Source: Desmodus rotundus
Taxonomy: Eukaryota > Chordata > Mammalia > Chiroptera > Phyllostomidae
Length of the DNA: 64,000 nt
Assembly: GCF_022682495.2 (NCBI RefSeq)
Contig: NC_071387.1
Span: 198,750,143-198,814,142 of the forward strand
Direction of reading: 5' to 3'
Part shown: positions 23,150 to 35,539 of the stretch, one piece after another
Layout of the letters: each line of letters opens with the position of its first letter
Numbering within the stretch: the first letter of the stretch is position 1
Notes under the pieces: model-generated
What the model was told of the DNA's origin: nothing
The model's input: only the letters and a program-made list of their open reading frames with translations
Database searches by the model: none
Program-made: the position numbers and the translations under genes

Positions 23150-25270
23150 AGAGTGGGGGGCGTTTATACAGATTTTTTTGGGCTATATGAGTTTTTGAGA
23201 ATGATAGAAACCGACCTATGTGTTTGTGGCTCCAATCTGCTTATTTTTGGATATAAGTAGTCTAATCCAACCATCTTTAAGGTTGGCTTAAGAAACTGGA
23301 GTATCTTCCTGATCAATGTCTGAAAGCTCCGCCCTATAGGCTACATTCCATTATAGTCCCCATCCCTTTCCTGTTTTCCTCCCTTGCTCACAGATCGCCA
23401 CATCCTTGTTAAGATAATGCATTGCAAAAGAATGGTCCTTCACGACGCTTTGTTTCAGCAGACCCAACACTAGGTAGCCAAGTGTGTCTCCTCTCCGCAC
23501 CTCCCAGATGCCCTCCTGTTTTAGGGAGACTGCTGACTGCCGCCCACGGGGTGAGGCAGAAAGCGCACCACTGCCACCACCTGGAGGCAGGGGGAATGAG
23601 GCGCCACCTGAAAGGAAAAGTTGCTACGTTTCCAAGAGTGAGCAAGCTCCCTCGCTTGATTCTTTGTCCTTTTCTTTTCCTATCCTTATTGTACTCTCCG
23701 TTGTTCTTCACTTCTTCTCGCTTTTCCTACACAGGTGTTAACACTGTCTCAGTTTCACCTACCACCCCTGGTTTAGGAAAAAGGTCCAGGGAATGGTGAG
23801 AGGCCCACCCTGAGCTGGGAGATGTGGAAGACTGGAGTAAGGTCACTCTTTTGGGGAACTCAACCAGCAGGCCTTACACCTGGATGCGTGTTTGTAGGTT
23901 CTCCTGAATGTGCTGGAAAAGCCTCTTTGGGAAGAAGCTTTCTTTCCTGCCGCCTGCTGCTCTGTGAAGCTCCACCTAATCATCAGCCCCGAGATCTAGA
24001 GCGCAGGCCAGTGATTCTCTCACTGTGTGAGGAAAGACAGATGACGTGTAGCTCGGTCCTCGTCTGCCTGGGACGTGTGAGCTCTGCAGTGGTGCACGAA
24101 CAAGGTTCTGATGCCGTTCTACGAGTGGAGATTACTCTAACCAGGGATTTACGGGAATTGTTGTAAGTATTCCTTAGACTAAGAAATAGGCAGAAAAACA
24201 AACAAAACAAAAACAACAGCAACACCCCCCCCCCCCAAACCATTCCCAAGTGGACCTTCCGGGCCTCCTTGGAGACGTTCTCCTCTAGAGAGTCCAGAAT
24301 TCTCTAGGTTCCACAGGTGAGCGCTCTAGTCGTTACGGACCATCTACGGGCGTCGGCATCGGTTTCAAAGCCAAAGGGAAGGAATGAAGCTGGCTTCTAA
24401 ACTACGGTTCATTTTCATTTTATCAGTTCAGATCATCATTTCTGATACGGAGCATTTATTTTTTGTAATCCATTTTAGGATCCTCCATGGATCCCAAGGC
24501 TGCCCTGGATGTAACTCAGGGGCTAAGGGTGGTGAAAAGGGAGGGCGGATGGGGGTGTTCGCTTATTAGTTAGAGGAGCTTTATTTCTCTCTGCTTTCTA
24601 CATTGATATTCTGAGATATATTTGTTCTGAAGAAAATTTTTGAGGATTTTACAAGAGGCGGTATAGACAATTATTGCTGGTCATATCAATTGTAAGGGTC
24701 ACCAAGATACCCGTCAAAAGTTGTGCGATTGGTCTAATGCTTCAGCCTTTGACAAACAGGGCTGAGTCACTTCTAGCATCAGCCAATGTGCCTGAGTCCT
24801 GTGCTCTCTAAGTATTTTAAGTAGTTTATAGGGATATGCTTTTGTGTTTATTTTTGTTCAGTTTAAAAAAATTCCAGATTGAATAAAGGGTTAAGTTCTG
24901 TTAGGCTAGGGTATTCAAAAAGAATTTAGCTGTTGCTTTTCTGGTAAAATAATAGTAAAATCAGAAATTCAGTGCTATCTTTAATCCTCACAGTTGATAT
25001 AGCTTAAACAATATAAAAAATAAATAAGTGAGCTTTAAATATTTGATTTTAATTTAGACTCTCTTCCAACTCCTTCAAAACACCTAGCACAAGGTCGATG
25101 CATCGCAGATGTTCAAGAAGGACTATTGATTGAGCTGAATATTTTAGATTCTAAAATTGAGGAGTACTAAACCGAAGAGTTTAGAAAAAATACTACATAA
25201 CCCCCCAATTTCCATCTTCATTTCAATGTTCTTGATAGGGGGAGAGAGATGGCAGAGTTCTGAGAGATCC
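23150..25270. other. Non-coding sequence, locally GC-rich, no exon recognised
   Basis: Open frames at 23409-23799 and 23822-24249 overlap on both strands in a GC-richer patch. I see no conserved domain and no convincing exon structure. A homopolymer of 12 C's lies at 24225-24236 after an A/C-rich stretch. A short L2-like 3' end may be present near 25075-25140. Confidence 0.4.
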
Positions 25271-25273
25271 ATT

Positions 25274-25317
25274 TTCCTTCTTCCCTCCCTTCCTTCCTTC
25301 CTTCCTTCCTTCCCTCT
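25274..25317. repeat. (CCTT)n microsatellite
   Basis: Tandem CCTT units in a pure pyrimidine context. Confidence 0.9.
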
Positions 25318-25469
25318 GTTACTCTACCAATATCAGAAAACCAATAAACTTCTGGAGAAGAAAGTCAGGAAGGAAAGACTTGTTCTACCATATACACAAC
25401 TGTGTTATAAAGCTTTAATGTCTGTCAGTGTGGTTGATAAGCACAACAAGAAACATTTCAGATATTAAT

Positions 25470-25997
25470 ACCAGAGAATATTTTTATTGCATCAGAGTGG
25501 GCAGAGATTTCTTATATAGGATGCAAAAAGCACTAACCATAAAGGGAAGAACTGCTAAATTTGGCTATGTTTAAAAACTTCTGCTTACCAAAAAGCATCA
25601 TTAAGGGTGTGAAAAGACAAAAAAAGAGTGGCAGAAGATACTTCCATCACATACAATTAATGAATCTCATACCAGGGTATATAAAAGATTCTAGAAAACC
25701 TAAGTGAAAAGTAAGCAAAAGACTTGAGCAGGCCCATCACAAAAGAAAGCCAAATGGCTAATAAACATATACAAATTTGTTCAATCTTACTTACTAGTAA
25801 GTAAGATTGGTAAATGCAAATCAAAACTACTGTGGGATACAGACAAACCAGATTGGCCAAAATTTAAAACCCCAACATTATCACATTTGGCAAGGACGCA
25901 GATCTATGGAAATTTCATACATAACTGGTGAGACTGCAAATTGGTGCAACCATTTTGGAAAACTCTAAACACTATCTACTGAAGTTGAAGATGTATG
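25470..25997 (+). mobile_element. Old L1 ORF2 fragment, sense
   Basis: Diverged ORF2 sequence is visible: 'AAACTTCTGCTTACCAAAAA', 'CCAAATGGCTAATAAACATA', 'GTAAATGCAAATCAAAACTA', 'TGGTGAGACTGCAAATTGGT'. All frames are broken. It abuts a mariner-type element at 26000. A 28-bp perfect palindrome lies within it. Confidence 0.75.
25782..25809. repeat. Perfect 28-bp palindrome in L1 remnant
   Basis: CAATCTTACTTACT is followed immediately by its exact reverse complement AGTAAGTAAGATTG, with no spacer. The surrounding text is L1 ORF2, where other copies in this window (for example 20143-20175) read a non-palindromic sequence. Confidence 0.95.
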
Positions 25998-25999
25998 TA

Positions 26000-26128
26000 T
26001 AGGGCGGGGCAAAGAATGTGAGCAGTTGTGAGTATGCAAAACACAGAGCTTATTCCCGTACCATTATTGATTAATTATTGTATTATTTTCCATGCCAACA
26101 GCTGTAAACCGGCTTTCGACACACCCTG
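26000..26128. mobile_element. Mariner-type miniature element (MITE), 129 bp
   Basis: It opens TAGGGCGGGGCAAAG and closes CTTTCGACACACCCTG, diverged terminal inverted repeats extending inward to 'GAGCAGTTGT' / 'ACAGCTGT'. TA dinucleotides sit directly outside both ends (25998-25999 and 26129-26130), the target duplication of Tc1/mariner elements. The interior, about 70 bp of AT-rich sequence, has no coding capacity. Confidence 0.75.
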
Positions 26129-27495
26129 TATGTTATGGTCTTAGGAGCTGAATTGCTGAATCACAGTGTATGTGCGTCTTCAGCGTAGCTAGGTGTATTG
26201 TATGCCAAAAGCAAGAAAAAAATCCCCAGACATCATTCCTACCAGCCCTAATTTACAATTGACAGTGTTGTATTTCTTGAACTGGTTGGTGGTTTTACAT
26301 GTGTGTATCTTATAATTCATTAAACCGTACGTTTAGGCTTTATGCATATTTATGTATTTATATTATTTTTGCAAGTTCAACAAATAACATTACTGACTAA
26401 AAAAGGATAATTTTTCCAGCATTCCATTTATATTGCTCTTTTATAAAAACTAAAATATAAAATATTTTATCAAATGTGCTTAAGTCCAGATACATTATAT
26501 ATTTACACATTACTCTGATCTTCTTAATTCTTTCAAAAGTGGAAATAGTTCCTCAACATGAGTTGCTCTTGATGAACCATAGAATGGGTCCGCATGAAGC
26601 AGTGTATTGTCATATGATCAAGAATGGAAGCCACAACGCTGCTACATCAGTTCTGGTTAGCTCAGTGACCTCCTCCCTCCTCTTTAAAATTAGATCTTGA
26701 AATAAATAATCACTTAGGTCTTCTTTTTAAGATTTGGTAATTCTATGAGTAAAGAATCTCTAGAATATCCTGAATTTCTGTTCCAAAATGCAGTTCTATG
26801 ATGTTCAGATAATAACCAACTGATATAATAATACAAAGGGACATCACAAAGCATGCAATTTCAACTTCTATTCAGTGATAACTAGCTAAAGAAAGGTAGA
26901 AATGTATGGCGAGAACATCTAAAAGGTTTAAGCAAAGTCTGCTGAGCAGTGTCGATGAACAGCTCACGTGGGTGTTAGAAGGTGAGTAACAAATCCAGGG
27001 CAGGAAAGAACGAGTCAGGAAGTTATTCCACTTAGCTGAGACTCCTCAGCACAGTTCATGTTACATCTAGAAAGTAAGTAATAGGTACTGGGCTCTATTC
27101 ACCTACCTCTCAAATTTTGATTCCTGGAAATATTATGTAACAGTCTTAGTTTATTCATTCATTCAGTCTCCAAGGGCTCCAAGTTTATTCTATCATGTGT
27201 TGGTTCTGTGGAGAATTCAAAGATGGAGGAAATATTATACTTGCCTTCAAGTTATTCACAGCCTGCCTATTATTTTGGACAAATTTTATCTAATTTTGAT
27301 TAACGTGGAACCTGAAAAAATGTTGTTGACTGGCACTGATTTATTAATTGATGAAACGGAAATAATTATCAACTGAAAGTTGACAGAATTGTTTGACCAA
27401 TTCAAAAAGAAAGGAGCAATTATTCTCAAGCATATCCTGCATTAGAAAGTAATTCTAACAGCGTCAGAGAATTTTTAGGCTATGATGTTATGTTG
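26129..27495. other. AT-rich block with old L1 3' traces
   Basis: The stretch 26275-26385 ('TTGGTGGTTTTACATGTGTG', 'ATTCATTAAACCGTACGT') resembles the 3' end of an old L1M element. The remainder is unassigned. The open frame at 26476-26700 has no recognisable domain. Confidence 0.4.
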
Positions 27496-27499
27496 AAAA

Positions 27500-27765
27500 G
27501 GTGAAAAATTGAGTATGCAGCAAGATCTAAACTATGGGACATAACAAAGGAAAATGCATGGGGCAGACTGGCAGCTGCTGGAGGGGAGAGGAGGACTGGA
27601 TGAAAGATGGTGAAGAGATTAACCAAAGAATATGTCTGTTGACCCACAGACAGGGACAACGGTGTGGGGACTGACTGCGGGAGGGGAGAGGATGGGGCTG
27701 GGTGGAGGTGGGAAAAGGAGAAAAAATTGTACATTATACAGGGAAAGTACATTTAAATGTGAATA
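27500..27765 (+). mobile_element. Short L1 3'UTR insertion
   Basis: Word order matches the L1 3'UTR also present at 61490-61780: 'GGGGCAGACTGGCAGCTGCT', 'GATGAAAGATGGTGAAGAGA', 'GACAACGGTGTGGGGACTGA', then a G-rich run 'GAGAGGATGGGGCTGGGTGG'. No ORF2 sequence precedes it, so the insertion is extremely 5'-truncated. Confidence 0.75.
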
Positions 27766-28337
27766 GTGGTTAACTCTGGGATTAAATTGATTTACAACAA
27801 GGGTTTATTTTCCATATGAACAGAAAATGATATACATTGATTTAAAAAAAAGACTAACAAGATAGTGTAAAACTTTTCAAAAGCAGAGCAAAAATAAGCA
27901 AAAACAAAACCAAGTCTGTGCTTCCTTTACTCAGAAGTAACCCTGTTGAGCTAGAGCACTGCAGAACGGGAACACACAGCGCTCGGGAACATAGTTTATT
28001 TAAAAAAATCAGCAGTAGACAGAGTGGAGTGTCAGAGGACAGGAGGAAAGAAAATGCTGTGATTGGGAAAGAATCTTGCTGAAAAAAGTGCCAATTTTTC
28101 CAGTAATAATATTTTTGTTTTGCCTGCTAATCATACTGTATCTGCCAATGGCATTGTTCTCTAGCGACAGTGAGAGATAAAAAGTGACAGATACGTGGCG
28201 CAGTGAGGTGGAAAAACATTTCCCCTTGCAACAGGAAGACGAAGAGGCTTACTTCCCTGAGTGTTTTCCTCATGCCTCTGAAGAGTAACAGTTTTAATAT
28301 AGTCTAATTTTTATTTTTATGGTGTTTGGTTCATCTT

Positions 28338-28552
28338 GTTTCATATTTTTGTTGAGGTTTAATTAATATACAATGCAACATGCTATTTTTGGTATTCGCT
28401 GTGATGTTTTGAGGATTGTAGAACAAGAAAGTTCCCCTGGGCCCCTTTTCCCATCAGCTCCCTGGTTCCCTTCTCAGGCACCTTCTGATCGCTATCACCA
28501 TGGATCTACTTTGCCTGCTTTTGAATTTCATAAAAGTGGAATCAGACAGTGA
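28338..28552 (-). repeat. Old L1M 3'UTR fragment, antisense
   Basis: On the plus strand 'TTGTTGAGGTTTAATTAATA', 'TTTTGGTATTCGCTGTGATG' and 'TTTCATAAAAGTGGAATCAG' follow the antisense order of old L1M 3'UTRs. Confidence 0.55.
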
Positions 28553-28756
28553 CGCGGAATAACAGAGCTTTGACAACACATTTAAATTTGTTGCTCAGAA
28601 AACAGTTTCAGGATGTTATCAAGCTCTTCCTACAAACAGGTAAATGTCTCATTACCACAGCAATAAAATGGGATTCAATTGCTTCTTCCTTTTGCTCAAT
28701 TCTCCTAGTGGGAACTTCTGGCCGTCCAGGTACAACTTGCAGGAGGGTAGATACTG

Positions 28757-28885
28757 GCTATCAAAAGACCTGGGCTCCATTCCTGTTAATTCTACTAACT
28801 GGCTTCACAGGTTTGCTTCAGTTATTTGCTTCACCTGTGTCCACTTGAGTTCCTTACTCCCTAAAAATGGATATAACTCCAATAG
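28757..28885 (+). repeat. MIR SINE (diverged)
   Basis: 'AAAGACCTGGGCTCCATTCC', 'CTACTAACTGGCTTCACAGG' and 'AAAAATGGATATAACTCC' fit MIR core order in sense direction. Confidence 0.5.
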
Positions 28886-28889
28886 TCCC

Positions 28890-31800
28890 TGTGTACCTTC
28901 ATGGTGGGGTCAGGATTTCTTTCAAGGCTTCTTGCCTTCTAATATATGTAGGCGTGGTGGTGCACGTACTTGGTCCAGGCCCCCACCTGCACTGGCCCCC
29001 GCCTTCCCATTCATTGCCATGGCCATCTGAGTCCCCCCAGGGATCCCCAGACCACTGTCCCACTTTCCACTGGTCCACTACTGGCACCTGGTAACCAGCT
29101 TGTTCAAGATATACTTTTCAATTATTTAAAGTTTCTTTTTCAAGGAGTATGTTGTATGTTTTTACTGAGAAAAGTTAGCTAAAACGAGGGAGCAATAATT
29201 CAATCCGGTTCCACCAGCCTGTCGTTGTGACAGTCCCCAGTGGAGAGATGCTCAGAAAGGCGTTCTGCTGGCGCAGAGAGCTAAGGGATGAGGAATACTA
29301 GCGTGGCTTCGTGAAAACACAGCCCTCATCTGTATTAGAAACGCTTTGTATTTCTTTAACACCTCCTTTGAGTTGCTCCAAAGGCTAAGTAAATAACTCA
29401 TTTATCCTCAAAGCACCCTGTGAGTTCCCAGGTGCGGTCTGAGGGTGTGGCCTGGAGTGGTGATAGCCCAAGATTAGCTCTTACCCACTTCGGGAGTCCA
29501 GCCCCGGGAGGGAAATCACTTCAGCTCTGTGCTGCCTCCGATCACCGTCAACTAAAAGCATCATTATCTTCATAATAATCATTTCCAGCCTCAAGGGGAT
29601 ACTATTCATTAGTCTAAAATTTTAAAGGGCTTGAGAATACCAGGCACTAACTGCTGAATGAGTGGGAAATTTTACCCGACCCTCCAGCTGGGAGCTGGAG
29701 GAGGGAGGAGGGTGGGTGACGACTCTCAGCCAGTCACACAAGGAGGCGCAGGGCACTAGGGAGAACAGCACGGTCCCTGTCCTGGGGCTCAGCACCCTCC
29801 TTTAACCACAGCAGACCACGTCCTCGGCCTCCAGTAATTAGAAATTACTTCAGCACATAAACAGGCACTTTATAATGTTTTCTTTTTACAACGGGCAGCA
29901 CGCTTCTCCTTTCCACGGGGAGAGGGGAACCAGTGTTGGCTTCCCACTGTCCCCACCTCCTTCGCAGCCCAGCCCCACGTTCAGCCACAGAGAAAGCACC
30001 AGTCACATCTGCTCTGAACACGGCTCCCTTCCCGGGGCCCTGGCTCAAAGGGAGCTGGTAAAACGGCCCCCATTTTGGGGTGATATATATTTCAATATAC
30101 ATCACTGCTGCCTGTGGATGGCCTGGAGTCCTCGGCCACCAGCTGCAGGGCCCTGCCCCTCTTCTCGTCCCCATTCTCCCATCAGCGAGTTTAAGAAAGC
30201 TCTCCACAGAAAGCCTCATTATTGACACGGACACTTGCTCAGAACACCCTTCCCATACACCACTCCGTCCAGCGGTGAGCGATAACAACTCTGTTTGTGT
30301 TTAATTAGCTCTTGGTTTCAGGGCAGTTTGTGTTGTGGGTGTGGCTGTTTTAGCTGGTCCCGCAGTTGACAGAAATACATGTGTATGGATGTGGGCCCTC
30401 TGTCTGTGCCCTCTCCATGCCATGCCCTGGTCTGAAAGCCCCACAGTCTCTCATTCCACTGCCAGCGAGGCTCGTCGCGGGACGTCTATGCTTTCGTTTC
30501 ATTCCATAAAGTTGGAAGGATGAAGCCTGTTCTCAGTCCCTGCACATCCGGCCCCGCAAATGTCCATGTTGCTTATCACCGGGCAGAACCAGATGAGCTG
30601 ATGTCGCCTCTCAGCTTCCTGGTTCTAGGGGAGAGTGTAGTTTCGAGGCTACTCCCCCGGCAGCTGGCTGCCTGCCCTGACCCAGAGTGTCATCTGCTCA
30701 CTTCTTAAATGTTTATTTCTCTTATTTTTAAAATCATGTCCCTCATAGGATCCATGTCATGACTTATATTCATGAAAATAGCTAAAATAGGAGCATGATT
30801 ATAAAGTAGTGGATTTTTTTTTCAACAAACATTACAGAATGTCCTCATCTAAATGTGTTGTCCCTTTCAAAGTAATCACTACTGAAAGTCCTACACATAG
30901 TCCCAAAATGGTAATATTATGTAATCTATTTGAGAAATTCTTCTTGGAATTACCTGGGACATACTATGTAAAAATGAAATGAAATAAAAATTTTCTAAAT
31001 TTAAAAGTAATACATATTCATACTGAAAGCTCTGATTTTTGTCTTGTTCTCGATAGTTTTCTGAATTTCCAGTTATAATTCTAAAACCTAGAGATAAGTA
31101 TACTTAACATGTATTTCTTTCCAGTCTTTTTTCTGAGTTGTGGCCTATTGAATAGACTCAATGATAATGAATCTTCATCCTCTGAGGGATAATTTTGAAA
31201 ATGAGACTCTAATTCCATTTCACGGAATTCAGCAAAATTTTTTTGAGTGTCTCTCCATGCAAGGAGCTAAATGAAATAAAAAGATTAGCAAGATGTATTC
31301 AGATTGACTTTTTAAAAAAGCCATTAACTGGTTCAGAAGGCGATGCCAAATGAAACTATAAAAAAATATTTTGAACAATTGCAACACCATTGGAGTAGGC
31401 GTGTCCCCCAAGAGGGCACATCGGAGGGGGCAGTACAAGTAGTTGTGCAGAGCCTGAAATGGTAAAAAATGAGCCTGACCCACGTGATATGCTGAATCAA
31501 ACTGTTTGGGGTAACCAGTGGCAGCCACCACACCTTGGAACTAGAATCACCCTGATGCTAAGGTGAAAAAACAGGCAAAGTGGACCTGTATCCCGGTGTG
31601 CCTGGGATAGTCCTGGTTTATGCCTGTTGTCTTGATATTATTAGTTACAGTGCCCCTTTCCTCTATGAAGAGCACTGACTTGGAAGATGAATTAATGACC
31701 ACCTTAAAAGAGAGACATTTGCCTTTGGTGTCTTCCTCCTTGCCTCCTACTCCCCAAGGGCAACACTCTGGTCAGTGTAGTTAGTTAGGCCTACTGCTCC

Positions 31801-32055
31801 ACCCTGAACAATAGTCTATTTATTGGTCCTTTATCCATTATCACCATCAATTAAAACATATGCTTTTAATTTCCTAAAGAAATATGAGGAACTAATAAAC
31901 AGTGAAACAATACTTAATCTTAACTTTTTATCAAAGAATAGCAGATTTAAAAAATGAGTTACCAATAACAAAAGTGAGTAAGAGTGTGGTGAGGTGGGTA
32001 GGCTGTGGGAGAGTGAAATTATTAAAACTCTTAAAGATAATTTGGTCACAGGTCT
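28890..32055. other. Non-coding sequence, GC-rich around 29.4-30.7 kb
   Basis: No gene was recognised. The patch 29400-30700 is GC-richer than the surroundings and holds several overlapping frames (29845-30288 minus, 29875-30225 plus, 30335-30523 plus), none with a domain I know. The overlap of frames on both strands is typical of GC-rich non-coding DNA. The stretch 30970-31150 resembles a diverged ancient repeat of unresolved class. Confidence 0.4.
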
Positions 32056-32059
32056 CAGA

Positions 32060-32250
32060 TTATGTGGTGGTTGAGACTGTGGAACTTGGAGCCCGACTGC
32101 CTGAGAATGAACCCTTGCTCCACCACTTACCACAAGCACGACCCTGGGGAGCTATTTACTCTCTCGGTGCCTCAGTTTTCTCATTAGTAAAGTGGATGCA
32201 ATAACTGTATTTCTCATAGGGTGTCTTTAGGGATTAAATAATGTTACACC
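32060..32250 (+). repeat. MIR SINE, near full length
   Basis: Clear MIR series: 'GGTTGAGACTGTGGAACTTG', 'CACCACTTACCACAAGCACG', 'CGGTGCCTCAGTTTTCTCAT', 'AGTAAAGTGGATGCAATAAC', ending 'GGGATTAAATAATG'. It includes the conserved core and the 3' LINE2-like part, in sense orientation. Confidence 0.8.
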
Positions 32251-32259
32251 TATTACATC

Positions 32260-34195
32260 CAACATACACACTACATGAATTCACTCCTGAAGAGTAGAAT
32301 GATCATTTACCAAAATGTTATGAAACAACATTGAAAAATAGCAACTTTATCCATGTATTCAATCATTTAGCAAATGGGGTTTAGAGACTGATAATAAATT
32401 CAGCACTATTCTAGACACAGAGGATATCAATAAAAAAGATGACAGACTTATTGCCTATGCTTCTCCTGCCTGAAGGGAAGGAAAAACATGAAATGATTGA
32501 TTGTAACCCAAGTATTATGAGCAGTAAGATGGAGGGATATGCACCAGGGAGGCCCGAGAGCCCACTCCTGAAGTCACGCGTAGGTCTTCAGTGGGACGGT
32601 ATGTGGAAAGCCTGCACTGATAGAAAGATTTTATATCTCAGCCTAGTCCAGTTTGGCTGAGCAGAGTTGGGTTATCTTGAAGATTCTTAACCTAATGCCC
32701 TCATATGAAGATGCAGTCAAATTCTGCAGAGAGGCGGGTGGTCTTCGATTCAGACGGGAGCGCAAGCCCGGCTCCTAGTGAAGCTTGTTCATCTGACTTT
32801 CCAAGCTTCTGGGGTAGAAGCCCAGTCCGTAGGCCTTAGTCTGAGAGTAGGATCTCTTACATCTTTTTTTCAGCAGCGAAGTTGTGAGAAGGGAAGCTGA
32901 AGGTACATTATCTAAGAGATGAGACATGGCTGTTCACTTCCCTAAGCACCCCACATGCTTCCCTTGGATTAGTTGTATTTCCAGGATGTTTCAGAATGGA
33001 AACTGAATGGTACACATTCTCCAATTTGTTCTTAATCTTACGCTCTGAGCATTTTATTGAAAGTTACCATAAAAAATAGCCATCTGAAACCCCCTTTTTA
33101 ATTTGCTGTAAATGCAGCGAGGAGTTGGTCCACAAATAACTCCTTATCTCTTATGTAAAAGTCTGTGCACATTCCGTTTAAACTTTCATGCTAAAGATAG
33201 TTTTACCTCCTTTCTACACACCAGCCTACATCTTCCTCTCTGATGAAGTTCGCGGCCCTGGCTGTGGGGCCCACGACTGAGCAGGCACATTTGTCCAGGC
33301 ACGGTTGTCCAGGCACAGCGGAGCCGCTTTTACCCTTACAGCTGGTACATTTGCATTCTCAGTCTTCTTTTTCTACCTTGATTTGTTACTTTAAATTTAC
33401 AATATGTTTAATTCAAAGGCATTCCAATCCTTTGTGATAAAAAGGATGGGTAGAAGTAGACAAGCTAATGTTATCGTAAATCAATACATAGAAATAGACA
33501 TAGTGTATTTGACAGTTTTAGTTACCATTAAAAAACCCAGTAAGGCATGAATCAATGACTGAGAAAATGGAGCTCAATAATCTTTGGCATAGGTGAGGTA
33601 ACTGCCAGTTTGTGCCCCAAACTCAGGGGGCCCAACAGCAGTTTTACAAGTATGCCCCACAGAGGACGCTGATCTCCACCCCTGTCTTTGGAACTTCACT
33701 GTCCTAGAAGGAGATGGAAAAGGTCCCAAACCAAGGGAGAGGGAACACACAGTACTCATTTCCGTATACAATGTGTTCTCAGAGCTCACAACTTAAAAAT
33801 AGACCCGTGTAAGGCAGGAATCCTTAAAGCATGCTGAATCTTGACTCGGCATGTCTGGTGCCTGTCATCTGTTTAGACACTAGTCCAAATAAATGAACAG
33901 CCTGCGGGTATGTGAGGCATACAGATGTTTATGAAGCCTTATTAAAAGAGCAGAGGCCTAGTGAGTTATGAGTGGGAGGATTTAGAGCTTTCAGGATTTA
34001 GGATCATCTTGAGGATTGTCTAGGAATCCATTTGCAGAAGGAGGAAAGGAAGGGAGGAGGTTGCACTAGCCATGTCCAGGCCCTGTGCTAAGTGCTTTCA
34101 CATATACCTTCCTTTTAATTATCTCTGACAGCCTTTATTGGAGATGGGCAATGGTATTCACATGCTCTCTCGTCAAGAAGTAGGACATGCTCCCT
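32260..34195. other. Unique non-coding sequence
   Basis: No exon or RNA gene recognised. A small tandem repeat 'TTGTCCAGGCAC' occurs twice near 33293-33316. A MIR3-like scrap, 'GGCCCTGTGCTAAGTGCTTT', lies near 34080. Confidence 0.4.
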
Positions 34196-34197
34196 CA

Positions 34198-34464
<267 letters not shown>

Positions 34465-34865
34465 CAGAGTACAATTTCCCTTGTTGAAAAATAATAGAAA
34501 CTTGAATCATAACTTTTAAGCACTGTGATTTTTAACCTAACTCCAACTAATATTTTAAAATAAAGTTAAGAAATTAACTCTTCTCAGTGTTAATGGACAG
34601 GCTCTTCTGAGGATAATTTGACTGTTTCATGTAAAAACAATCAATTTACAGATATTGGCTCTATATTGGTGCTAGCAGATCAAGTTCTGGGGCATGGGTG
34701 CAACTTGGAAAAGGTGAGAAATAAAACAAGGCCAAGGACTGGAGCATTAGGGACCACCTTTCACCAAAGATGAACTCTCGCCATGGTCTGAGTCACGTAG
34801 TACTCATGCTGGTCACTCTCTTTTCTGGTCTCCCTCTATTATAAATTCTCTCTCTCCTTTTATTT

Positions 34866-34932
34866 ATCTATCTATCTGCCTGCCTGTCCACCCACCCACC
34901 CATCCACCCATCCATCCATCCATCCATCCAAT
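34866..34932. repeat. Compound tetranucleotide microsatellite
   Basis: Consecutive blocks of TCTA, CTGC, CCAC and CATC units, a typical compound microsatellite that drifted by point substitution between repeat types. Confidence 0.9.
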
Positions 34933-35379
34933 CAATAATGAAATACATGTTTCTCCTCATGAAATTTATTAGGTAGAAAAACTCTTAACAAGGTGAAAAG
35001 GTTTTATACCTCTCTCACCCAAATTCCAAGTGCCTCTTTAGAGTTAGCTCTTCAAAGATGTGAAAATTTGTTCATAGTTTATGCCAGGCAAATAGACTTT
35101 TTATACTTAATGGAAACATAGGAATCATAAAGACCTTAGAAAAAAGAAGGACGCTTATACATATTCTTGCTCAAACTATTATTTTACAGATAAAGAAATG
35201 GAAGCTAAGAGGGCTGAAAGGAATTATTAAAAGCAACAGCACTGAGATTCTAGGGTCCCTTTTGCCAGTTCATAGCTGAGATACTGTTTTTGGTGTCATT
35301 TTAGCACAAGCCCTACTTGTACTGGTGCTTTTACTTATTTTCTGGGTTGCACAGGATTGTGAAACTTAAAGTAATTTCA

Positions 35380-35530
35380 GAGATCATTAAAGCCCAAATC
35401 TTTCATTTAGAGATGAGGACAGTAAGGCCTAGAGAGGTGAAATGCCCAAAGTCACATAGCTAAGGAGTGGCAGAGTTGGAACTAGAATCCAGATTATTAA
35501 CTCCTATGCCAAGTCCCTTCCCATCCCACT
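35380..35530 (-). repeat. MIR-family SINE remnant
   Basis: 'TTTAGAGATGAGGACAGTAA', 'CCTAGAGAGGTGAAATGCCC', 'AAAGTCACATAGCTAAGGAG', 'GGCAGAGTTGGAACTAGAAT' is the antisense MIR core in standard order. Confidence 0.7.
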
Positions 35531-35539
35531 CAGGGGAAT

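Noticed and set aside
29845..30288. 147-codon minus-strand frame as an exon
   Set aside because: Overlaps plus-strand frames in a GC-rich patch and shows no known domain or clear splice sites.
34866..34932. CRISPR-like array or satellite
   Set aside because: Units are 4 bp and drift between types; it is a compound microsatellite in a mammalian genome.
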